This document shows positions 54,458 through 62,328 of a stretch of 64,000 nucleotides of DNA, piece by piece. The notes under the pieces were generated by a model, which was given only the letters and a program-made list of their open reading frames with translations, ran no database searches and was not told the DNA's origin. A program made the translations under genes and the position numbers. This DNA comes from JBCCTX01 sp965263105 (GTDB lineage: Bacteria; Bacteroidota; Bacteroidia; J057): contig CBDHGL010000003.1 of NCBI GenBank assembly GCA_965263105.1, positions 3,224,001 to 3,288,000 on the forward strand. The letters run 5' to 3'. Position 1 is the stretch's first letter, and the number at the start of each line of letters is the position of its first letter.

Positions 54458-55120
54458 ATGAATCCAAGCAAATTTTTATGGGCAAGTTTAGGGATTTGTT
54501 GTTGTATACTGTTCACTTCATGCTACAACAAGAGCCCAGAGAAACTTCCCAAATTCAAAAGAAAGTTTCGCACCCAAATTGCTAGCTTCGAATCTCAAAA
54601 AGAGAAAGCCGAGAATACGGTTAGTGAAGGGGTTGGCGAATTGACCTCTATTAAAGACGCACTAGAAAATGCCAAAAACGTTGATAAAGAATTTCAGCGC
54701 GTATATGGCCAATGGGAAAAGGTTGACAAACAGGTAGAGCAATTAAATAAGGAATACGAATCCTTAAAAGATGATGCCAACAATCTATTTGGTGCCATGG
54801 AAGCTCAAACAGCCGGTCTTTCTAATACCAAGTCCCGGGAAGAACTGTCAGCAGCCCTAAAGAAGACACGTACCGACTACAATGCTACCTTATCTAAAAC
54901 AGAAAAGGCTATACAACAATTGAGGACGCTTCATGCGGAAGCGGTAGATATTGTGAAAGCCCTGGAAGTAGCCTTTGCTATGGATCAGGTTGCACAGATT
55001 CAAGAAGGATTGGCCAATATTGAATCTAGAGTTGAGAGCATTATGAAGGAACTTAATAGTACCATCAATGAGAGTAAGGAACTTTACGAAAATAAAATGG
55101 GTGGAGATGATGCCGCTTAA
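54458..55120 (+). CDS. coiled-coil lipoprotein of unknown function
   Basis: 220 residues. A lipoprotein signal ends FTSC (about residue 22). The mature part is almost entirely heptad-like charged helix from about 40 to 210 (EKAENTVSEGVGELTSIKDAL, WEKVDKQVEQLNKEYESLKDDANNL, ARVES-type repeats), so a long coiled coil is likely. Tethered to the periplasmic side of the inner or outer membrane. No enzyme motif is visible. It diverges from the beta-barrel pair and has its own promoter element and downstream terminator. Confidence 0.75.
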   Translation: MNPSKFLWASLGICCCILFTSCYNKSPEKLPKFKRKFRTQIASFESQKEKAENTVSEGVGELTSIKDALENAKNVDKEFQRVYGQWEKVDKQVEQLNKEYESLKDDANNLFGAMEAQTAGLSNTKSREELSAALKKTRTDYNATLSKTEKAIQQLRTLHAEAVDIVKALEVAFAMDQVAQIQEGLANIESRVESIMKELNSTINESKELYENKMGGDDAA

Positions 55121-55159
55121 TTTATTTTTCCTTTCTTTCTAATAAGGTATATATAGAAC

Positions 55160-55197
55160 AAAAAAGAGCAGATGATCACTCACATCTGTTCTTTTTT
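55160..55197. terminator. bidirectional rho-independent terminator
   Basis: AAAAAAGAGCAGATG (55160-55174) pairs with CATCTGTTCTTTTTT (55183-55197) with one G-T pair, 8-nt loop. A- and T-runs on both sides serve the convergent lipoprotein and M28 peptidase genes. Confidence 0.92.
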
Positions 55198-55212
55198 GTA
55201 TTAACAATCCCC

Positions 55213-56763
55213 TTATTTTTTGTTTGAATCTACTTTAATTCGTTCTTCCCGATTGGCCAATTCCCATGCGGTAGCAAAGACTAGTCTCGATATTTTGGCA
55301 GTTTTATTAAACCTGATTTTGGGTACATCATCAGTCGGTCGGTGATAATCTTCATGAACCCCGGTAAAATAGAAGATGACGGGAATATTGTTCTTGGCAA
55401 AATTGTAATGATCACTGCGATAATAAAATCTGTTAGGATCATTTTCATCGTTGTACGTATAGTCTAGGGTAAGTTGGGTAAATTGATCGTTGGCATTCTC
55501 GCTAATATTGTGCAACTCTGAGCTGAGTTTGTCTGAACCAATTAGGTATACATAATTTGTCGAGTCCGTACGACTTTCATATTTTTTGTCTACCCTGCCG
55601 ATCATATCAATATTGAGGTTTACAATGCTATTTTCCAAAGGGAATAGGGGACTTTCTGTATAGAACTGCGATCCCAAAAGCCCCTTTTCCTCTCCCGATA
55701 CGGTCATAAACAAGATGCTTCTTCTGGGGCGATTCCCATTTTTTGCAGCCAGGCTAAAGGCTTCGGCTAGTTCGAGGATGGCACTCGTTCCAGATCCATC
55801 ATCATCTGCCCCATTGTTAATTTGTTCCCGGACAATTCCGATATGGTCGTAATGGGCAGTTAGAATAAGTAACTCCTCCTTTTTATCAGTTCCTTCTAAA
55901 TACCCCAGAACATTCTCTGCAGGAATATGGGTTCGGTCGATGTCTGCCTGGTAGCTCCACTTGAGCTGGTCCATATTAACGGCAGGGATTTTATCTGACT
56001 TTTTTAATTTATCCCACACTTTTTTGGGTTTTTTGCTAATCTGGCCCAACAAAAAATCCCCCATCTCTTCTGAAACACAGAGTAGCCCAAAAGGAATTTC
56101 TACAGAACCTGTAATATCTCGAGCAGTACGTCCACTGTAGATTCCGATGGTATTGAATGCCTCTTCTGGAAGAATCATCACCACATGTGCAGCTCCATTT
56201 TGGTATAAGTTATTTGCTCTTAGGACCCATTCATCGAGTTGTTCTCCAAGTGGAATATCCGCCTTCTCTTCTGGATCTCCCGCTATCATAAGGGCTACCT
56301 TATTTGCTAATTCTGTCCCTGACAGGTTATTATAGGAGTCGGATTGAATCCCATACCCTACAAATTCCCAATCTCCTGTTAAGGTTTGAGGTAGCTGACC
56401 TTTTAGCGCAAAGAAGTCATCCTGAAATGAAAAAGTAGAGTCATTGACTTGGACTGAAACAGAATTGATTCGGGTTTTACGCAGGTAATAATGTTGGTAA
56501 TAGGAGTTCTCAGCTACATTGCCAGGCTTAAGCCCAAGTTTCATAAACTGGGTGCGAATATAAGCCGCAGCGACCTTCTGTCCACGGGTTCCCGTCTCTC
56601 TTCCTTCCAACAAATCATCAGCCAGGAATGAAAGATGGGCGTAGAAATCTTCACCCGTAATGGATTGACTATATTCTTCAATAAGATTTGCTCCTTTCGG
56701 AGCATACTGAGCGGAAATAACTAGGGGAAGAAAGAGCCAGACATATAGATATGTATATTTCAT
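55213..56763 (-). CDS. secreted M28 family zinc aminopeptidase
   Basis: 516 residues with signal peptide (YLYVWLFLPLVISAQ). The two-zinc site reads AHYDHIGI (His), NNGADDDGSGT (bridging Asp), SGEEKGLLGS (catalytic and ligand Glu), NLNIDMIG (Asp) and YRSDHYNF (His). The preceding ~200 residues hold a PA-like inserted domain (about 120-250). Most relatives are exported aminopeptidases; the exact specificity is unknown. Ends at a bidirectional terminator; starts 36 bp downstream of the plsC stop on the same strand. Confidence 0.93.
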   Translation of the reverse strand: MKYTYLYVWLFLPLVISAQYAPKGANLIEEYSQSITGEDFYAHLSFLADDLLEGRETGTRGQKVAAAYIRTQFMKLGLKPGNVAENSYYQHYYLRKTRINSVSVQVNDSTFSFQDDFFALKGQLPQTLTGDWEFVGYGIQSDSYNNLSGTELANKVALMIAGDPEEKADIPLGEQLDEWVLRANNLYQNGAAHVVMILPEEAFNTIGIYSGRTARDITGSVEIPFGLLCVSEEMGDFLLGQISKKPKKVWDKLKKSDKIPAVNMDQLKWSYQADIDRTHIPAENVLGYLEGTDKKEELLILTAHYDHIGIVREQINNGADDDGSGTSAILELAEAFSLAAKNGNRPRRSILFMTVSGEEKGLLGSQFYTESPLFPLENSIVNLNIDMIGRVDKKYESRTDSTNYVYLIGSDKLSSELHNISENANDQFTQLTLDYTYNDENDPNRFYYRSDHYNFAKNNIPVIFYFTGVHEDYHRPTDDVPKIRFNKTAKISRLVFATAWELANREERIKVDSNKK

Positions 56764-56799
56764 AAAGTTATTTTTTGAGGTTAACGCCTTTAAAGTTAG

Positions 56800-57537
56800 T
56801 TATTCTGTTACAGATTCTTCCAACTCCTCATACATCTGTTGGAAAATCATTTCTTTCAATTTAGTAGAGTCAGCCGAAGCATCAGTTGGAGGAAATACAG
56901 GATCTAAGTATTTAAAGGTAATTTTACCTGGGTACAGTCGGAACGTATTTACAGGTTGAAGGTTGCGGACATTGAGAATAACAATGGGGAGAATAGCTAC
57001 CCCTGTTTCAGCCGATAGCCGGAATGCCCCATCATAGAATGATTTGAGCGGTTGGGGAGTTCTATTTCGGGTCCCTTCAGGGAAAATTAATATGGAAATG
57101 CCTTCATTTAGTTTCTCAACCATTCTTTGAAAACTCCTTGATCTGCTCTGCACGCTTTTTCTATCTACCGGTAAAAACATAAAACGGAACACCCACCCGA
57201 GTATAGGAATGTTCAATAGTTCCTTTTTAGCGAGAGGCCTGAAGGAATGGATTAGGGAACCCCCTGCTACCAGTATATCCAGCATATTGGAATGGTTGGC
57301 AACAAAAATGTAGGTAGTATCTGGGTCTTTCTTCTGCTTGTTTTCCACGCTTACTCGAACCCCAGTTAAGAGGCAAAAAGTTTGTTGCCAAACCCAATTG
57401 ATTCGGAAGATTCCCAAGAGCCTTTTTTTCTCAGGTAACCATGAAATACCTATATAGGCGATCAGGACAAATACAGCTAAACCTACAAAGACAACCATGG
57501 CATAGATACTGTAAATCCGATTTGCTATTCCTCTCAT
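56800..57537 (-). CDS. plsC: 1-acyl-sn-glycerol-3-phosphate acyltransferase (PlsC type)
   Basis: 245 residues. An N-terminal membrane helix (YAMVVFVGLAVFVLIAYIG) is followed by the acyltransferase motifs NHSNMLD (HxxxxD), FMFLPVDRKS, FPEGTRNRTP and AILPIVI. It converts lysophosphatidic to phosphatidic acid at the inner membrane. The gene begins five bases after the stop of the PhnD-like gene, so the two are probably coupled, and it lies next to plsB-like and gpsA genes, all acting on glycerol-3-phosphate lipids. Confidence 0.93.
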   Translation of the reverse strand: MRGIANRIYSIYAMVVFVGLAVFVLIAYIGISWLPEKKRLLGIFRINWVWQQTFCLLTGVRVSVENKQKKDPDTTYIFVANHSNMLDILVAGGSLIHSFRPLAKKELLNIPILGWVFRFMFLPVDRKSVQSRSRSFQRMVEKLNEGISILIFPEGTRNRTPQPLKSFYDGAFRLSAETGVAILPIVILNVRNLQPVNTFRLYPGKITFKYLDPVFPPTDASADSTKLKEMIFQQMYEELEESVTE

Positions 57538-57542
57538 GTATA

Positions 57543-59414
57543 TTATGATTCTGGTTTATTCTTCTGTACCATCGCAACCAGACGACTGTATTCTTTTTCA
57601 GTAATTACTCCATCCTGGATGATATCTTCCACTTCTTTTCGGAGGCTTAGTTCCAGGTCTTCTGGATGGTTCATAATTTGGTTGATGAGGTGGTGTATAT
57701 CATCTACTCTGTTGCGGAGTATGAGGTATTGATTCTCTGAAATATATCCTTTCTCCAGAAATTGGTTGATCTTATCCTTATGGGCAATGATCTCATTGTC
57801 CAACTTATATCGGCCTTGTATATACTCCAGGAGTAATTTATTGGACTCGTATAGCATGGTACGGAAGCGTTTCTTCTTCCGGGTAGAGAAAAAACTACCG
57901 ATTATAACCCCTATCAAAGTCACTACCAATCCGATTACCCCCCATTGGTTATCTTTATTTTGCCAAAAACTTTCCTCAGGCTCAATTTCCCCAGGCATAT
58001 TGCTGTGAAGGCTATTTTCAAACTCAGTGCCACGGTATCCAATGATCAATTTATCTCCTTCTCCAAGGGGGAGACTCGGACTCAAATAGGTATTCAAAGG
58101 ATCGATACTTAGGATATGTTCTGCGTGAAGAGCTTGAGTTGTCTCATCAGACTTCACCAAGGTGAATTGATAATCTTCAGTTGTTAAGCCATCATTGGTC
58201 CCGAAGGTAATAAACCATTCCTCGCCAGTATGTAATATTTCACTTTCAATCACAAACTCATCAAGGACCGCCTTGGTGATTCCCATGGGGACTTCATCTA
58301 CAAACTGGTCTAGGCTTATATCCGTAAAGTATTCTATTCGTTTATCGTCGAGGTAAATTTGGCAATGGTACGCTTCATCAATTAGGGAAATGTCCAAATC
58401 GAGGCTGTGGTAGTGATTCTGATGGGTAATATTCGTAACTAAAAAACGATGGGTTTCTCTGAGTTCATTGGCAAGGTTATCTCGGAGTAAATCGAGGAGG
58501 TCACCTTTACTTTTAAAAGCTTCGCTAGCCTGATTTTTTACCTCGATGGTTAATTTTAGGGTAGGTTTGACTCGAACAAAGCGTAAAAATCTTCTTAAGG
58601 GATTGTAGTAGGAGTCATTTTGTGGACTCCACTGACTTATGCCTAAGGAATTAGGGAATAAGCCTTTAAGAAGGGGATTCTTATGTGCCTGGAAGATCGA
58701 GGTTTTGATTTGATTCCGAATTTCCTGATCTAACTTTGGTGAAAACACATAGGCGTGGTAGGGAATGGAATAGGGAAAAATGACTTTTACCTGTTCTATC
58801 AAGCTATCCATTTCAGAGACAGCTCGTTTGTCCACAGCTATAGCATCTACTTTGTGATTAAGCAGAGCCATAAGAGAAAGGTCATGGCCTCCTGAAAATT
58901 CGAAAGAAAGGTCTCCAGCCTCGATGTCTATCTGGTGTTCTTTGAGCACACCTTTAGGAAAGAGAAAACCAGAAGTGGAGCTGGGTTTTACAAACATCAT
59001 CCGCTTGCCTCGTAAATCGAGGATTTTTTGGATGGGGGCTGTCTGTAGGGTCATGATAGCTCCGTCAAATTGATCGCTTCCTCCAATTAGGTGGCTCCCA
59101 AAGACCGCTAAATCAGGAAAGTCCTCTTTCGATCTCAGATAGGCAAAAGGGGGGAAAATTCCAATATCAAACATTCCTTCATTAAGTGTATAACCCAAAT
59201 CCGTTTCATCTACCAACTTGAGAGATACAACCCTGTCAAGTTCTTTTGCAACCTTTTCAAAAAGAGGCTCATATGTTTGTAGAACGAGCTCTGGGGTCTT
59301 GAAGCGGATAATACCTATATGAAGTGTGTCCTGGGCAAAGGAATTGCCTGGGTAGCCAAACGGCAGAAAAAGTAATAAGACGATACTTGCACTAACTAGA
59401 GGAATTCTTTTCAT
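57543..59414 (-). CDS. membrane-anchored PhnD-like substrate-binding protein
   Basis: 623 residues from ATG 59414; one codon upstream is a TTG. After a signal peptide (LVSASIVLLLFLPFGYPGNSFAQ) comes a PhnD/PF12974-type periplasmic binding domain (about 30-270: DTLHIGIIRFKTPELVLQTY, MFDIGIFPPFAYL, DLRGKRMMFVKPSSTSGFLFP). A middle domain of about 220 residues is unassigned. One transmembrane helix at about 492-510 (VIGLVVTLIGVIIGSFF) is followed by a roughly 110-residue cytoplasmic helical tail with SHOCT-like GYISENQYLILRNRV and GVITEKEYSRLV. No ABC permease or ATPase is next to it, suggesting a sensor or adaptor. Followed five bases later by plsC. Confidence 0.75.
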   Translation of the reverse strand: MKRIPLVSASIVLLLFLPFGYPGNSFAQDTLHIGIIRFKTPELVLQTYEPLFEKVAKELDRVVSLKLVDETDLGYTLNEGMFDIGIFPPFAYLRSKEDFPDLAVFGSHLIGGSDQFDGAIMTLQTAPIQKILDLRGKRMMFVKPSSTSGFLFPKGVLKEHQIDIEAGDLSFEFSGGHDLSLMALLNHKVDAIAVDKRAVSEMDSLIEQVKVIFPYSIPYHAYVFSPKLDQEIRNQIKTSIFQAHKNPLLKGLFPNSLGISQWSPQNDSYYNPLRRFLRFVRVKPTLKLTIEVKNQASEAFKSKGDLLDLLRDNLANELRETHRFLVTNITHQNHYHSLDLDISLIDEAYHCQIYLDDKRIEYFTDISLDQFVDEVPMGITKAVLDEFVIESEILHTGEEWFITFGTNDGLTTEDYQFTLVKSDETTQALHAEHILSIDPLNTYLSPSLPLGEGDKLIIGYRGTEFENSLHSNMPGEIEPEESFWQNKDNQWGVIGLVVTLIGVIIGSFFSTRKKKRFRTMLYESNKLLLEYIQGRYKLDNEIIAHKDKINQFLEKGYISENQYLILRNRVDDIHHLINQIMNHPEDLELSLRKEVEDIIQDGVITEKEYSRLVAMVQKNKPES

Positions 59415-59439
59415 CAACTGATAAGTAAATAAAAATAAA

Positions 59440-61212
59440 ATGGATCATGAGTCAAATTTCCGTTATTGCCAACATTTTAACAAATTGGTTCCGGAACCAC
59501 TGCTTATGTCTGAAGATAGACTAAAGGAAAATATCGTGACGCCCTATGAGCCGCTAATCTCTCAGATTGAGGACTGGCCGATAGCGCAATTCTATCAGAA
59601 TAAAGAAAAAATTTTTGAGGCAGTTCATGAAAATGCCAGATCTCAATTAACCAAAGAAGCGGGTTGTTCAGAAAGGGGGCTTATGGATTTGGTAGCTAGG
59701 ACCATGTATCTAGAGCAGATCCGACGGAAGGAAGATCCCTGGAAGGTAGATCCCAAAGACGAAAAAAAATTCTGGAAAAAGATAAAGGGGAATCTGGTTG
59801 AATTCGAACAACTTGTTCGCAAAGGGGACTGGGAGGAAGGAACCGCAGTAGAAACACTTGATGAAATAATTGACCGTTACATTCAAGAGATTTCTAATAC
59901 TTTTAAGCCTGGGACCTATCATTTTGCCAAACGTTTCCTCCCTTTTTTCTTCTCTTCCCTACTGAATGCATCTGCGGGGAAGACCCTTAAGGCCCTGAGT
60001 AATCACAGAATGCAGTTGCAGGAAAAGGTGCATCTTTTAGGAGAAATAGAAAGTCTTCGAAGTCTTTCTCAAAAAGGGACGGTGGTTTTGGTACCCACAC
60101 ACATAAGCAACATTGATTCAATCCTGGTAGGATGGTCTTTACATGCCTTGGGACTCCCTGCCTTTATTTATGGGGCAGGCCTCAATCTATTCAATTCTAA
60201 AGTATTGGCCTATTTTATGAGCCGACTTGGAGCTTATAGGTTGGATAGAAGGAAAAAGAATCCAATCTACCAGCAAACCTTATTATCATATGTGACACAT
60301 GCGACCTCTCAAGGGGTACACGGCATATTTTTTCCGGGGGGAGGACGGATTCGATCGGGAATGATAGAGAAGAAACTAAAACTGGGCTTGTTGGGTTCTG
60401 CCATAGAGTCCCAGAGAAGAATGTTGATGTCGGATTCTCCACTTAGCTCGAAGAAGGTCTTTGTTGTTCCGCTTGTGATGAGTTATCACTTTGTGCTAGA
60501 AGCCAGATCTCTTATCAACCAGCACTTATCTCGAACGGGTCAGGAACACTACTATTTGCCCAACGATGAATTTACTAGCAACAGCAAATTCTTGAAGTTT
60601 GTTTGGAACTCTTTTAGTCGAACTTCTGAAATTACCTTATCCTTTGGCCAACCCATGGATGTTTGGGGAAACCCGGTAGACCAGGAAGGAAGGAGTTTTG
60701 ACCAACAAGGCCGACTGCTTGATATCTCCCATTATTTTTTATCCAAGGGGCAGATTCGTATAGACCCACAGAGAGACAGAGAGTATACGCGAATTTTAGG
60801 AGAGCGAATTGTAGAACGCTATCACATTGAAAACTATGTTTTTTCTAGCCATATCGTAGCCTTTGTCGCTTTCGAAATGATCAAAAAGCGCTTCCCGGAA
60901 TTTGAGGTATTTTCCCTCTTACGGCTATCCTGGGAGGATAGGCTGCTCAACAAGAAGGAATTTTTGGAGACTGTAGAAAGAGTTGTGAATCGCTTATTTG
61001 AAATGAAAGATCAGGGCAAACTCCACTTAGCAAGTCATATTAGTTTACAGATCGAGGATCTGGCTGAACATGGGATTCACAACTTGGGGATTTTTCACCC
61101 CAGAAGGCCTTTAGCTTTCATGGAAGGAGAGCAATTGACTTCCTACAACATGAATCTCCTCTACTATTATCACAATCGGCTGGTGGGCTACCAACTAGAG
61201 AGATATATTTAA
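59440..61212 (+). CDS. PlsB-like glycerol-3-phosphate/lysophosphatidate acyltransferase
   Basis: 590 residues. The acyltransferase signature THISNIDS (HxxxxD) lies near residue 222 with FIYGAGLNLF, then FFPGGGRIRSGMIEKKLKLGLLG, and VVPLVMSYHFVLEA. The large N- and C-terminal helical parts (about 1-180 and 400-590) make it longer than PlsC and closer to PlsB-type or GPAT-like enzymes. A second possible start is Met23 (59506); only 25 bp separate the ATG from the divergent PhnD-like start, so promoters must overlap. Ten bases before gpsA, probably cotranscribed. Confidence 0.85.
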   Translation: MDHESNFRYCQHFNKLVPEPLLMSEDRLKENIVTPYEPLISQIEDWPIAQFYQNKEKIFEAVHENARSQLTKEAGCSERGLMDLVARTMYLEQIRRKEDPWKVDPKDEKKFWKKIKGNLVEFEQLVRKGDWEEGTAVETLDEIIDRYIQEISNTFKPGTYHFAKRFLPFFFSSLLNASAGKTLKALSNHRMQLQEKVHLLGEIESLRSLSQKGTVVLVPTHISNIDSILVGWSLHALGLPAFIYGAGLNLFNSKVLAYFMSRLGAYRLDRRKKNPIYQQTLLSYVTHATSQGVHGIFFPGGGRIRSGMIEKKLKLGLLGSAIESQRRMLMSDSPLSSKKVFVVPLVMSYHFVLEARSLINQHLSRTGQEHYYLPNDEFTSNSKFLKFVWNSFSRTSEITLSFGQPMDVWGNPVDQEGRSFDQQGRLLDISHYFLSKGQIRIDPQRDREYTRILGERIVERYHIENYVFSSHIVAFVAFEMIKKRFPEFEVFSLLRLSWEDRLLNKKEFLETVERVVNRLFEMKDQGKLHLASHISLQIEDLAEHGIHNLGIFHPRRPLAFMEGEQLTSYNMNLLYYYHNRLVGYQLERYI

Positions 61213-61222
61213 CATTTTTCCT

Positions 61223-62269
61223 ATGATAAAGGATACAGTAGGAGTTGTCGGTACCGGATCCTTTGGCTTGGCATTAACCAATATACTAGCAGAAAACAGA
61301 GAAGTACTTTTGTACGCGAGGCGGAAGTCTGTACGACAAGAGTTAGAAGCATCCAAGCAGCACAAAAATATTCAAATTCATCCTAGTGTCCAGATAGCCC
61401 AAGAATTAGCTGAATTGCCCCAGCGCTGTTCCTTGATATTCTTGGCGATACCAGCTGGATATTTCGGTGAGCTTATTCGCACCATGTCCCCTTGGCTTAA
61501 GCCTTGGCATATGCTCATACACGGGACAAAAGGAGTTGATTTAGATCCGAAGGCCATGCCTCCTGGTGGAATTTCCCAATTAGAGAAGCTAACTAAGGAT
61601 CAAGTATGGACCATGAGTCAGCTAATTCAACAGGAAACATCAGTGGTCCGTGTTGGTTGTCTTGCAGGACCCAACTTAGCCACGGAAATTATTAAAGGAT
61701 ATCCTGCCGCTACCGTAGTAGCGAGTAAATTTGACGAAGTGATTGAAGAAGGAAGTGAAGCCCTTCGAAGTACTCGGTTTCGGGTACATGGGAGCCACGA
61801 TTTATTGGGGATAGAACTGGCAGGCGTTTTGAAAAATGTAATTGCCCTGGCTTCTGGGATGGTGGAAGGCCTAAATTGGGGCCACAACACCCGAGCACTC
61901 TTACTTACTCATGGATTGGGAGAAATGGCCATTATCGGAGATATTTTTGGGGTCGATCCTCGTTCCTTTCTCGGACTGGCAGGAATTGGTGACCTCATGG
62001 CTACAGCTTCCAGCTTGGATAGCCGTAATTATCGAGTCGGTAAGTTGTTGGCGGAAGGAAATCCCCTGGACAAAATCTTAGCCCAAATGGAGGAAACAGC
62101 AGAGGGAGTTCATACCATACCTTTGGTGAATGCCCTGGCTAACTCCTACCAGGTGTCTGTTCCTATTACTCAAAATCTCTATAAAGTGATGTTTGAAGGG
62201 AAGAATATCCAGAACTCCATCCAATTGCTGATGGAATTACCCTTAAGTGAGGATGTGACTTTTATATAA
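61223..62269 (+). CDS. gpsA: NAD(P)H-dependent glycerol-3-phosphate dehydrogenase
   Basis: 348 residues. VVGTGSFGLALTNILAENREVLLYARR is the dinucleotide-binding start (GxGxxG at about 9-14); IFLAIPAGYF, HGTKGVD, LAGPNLATEI, the catalytic-lysine region ELAGVLKNVIALASGMVEGL and GLAGIGDLMATASSLDSRNYRVGKLLAEG are the family signature. It makes sn-glycerol-3-phosphate from dihydroxyacetone phosphate, the direct substrate of the acyltransferase encoded 10 bp upstream. Confidence 0.97.
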   Translation: MIKDTVGVVGTGSFGLALTNILAENREVLLYARRKSVRQELEASKQHKNIQIHPSVQIAQELAELPQRCSLIFLAIPAGYFGELIRTMSPWLKPWHMLIHGTKGVDLDPKAMPPGGISQLEKLTKDQVWTMSQLIQQETSVVRVGCLAGPNLATEIIKGYPAATVVASKFDEVIEEGSEALRSTRFRVHGSHDLLGIELAGVLKNVIALASGMVEGLNWGHNTRALLLTHGLGEMAIIGDIFGVDPRSFLGLAGIGDLMATASSLDSRNYRVGKLLAEGNPLDKILAQMEETAEGVHTIPLVNALANSYQVSVPITQNLYKVMFEGKNIQNSIQLLMELPLSEDVTFI

Positions 62270-62328
62270 TAAATCAGTTATCTTGATCCTAGGTCACCTC
62301 TGTTTTTTGCCACATAATCTTAGTATTT

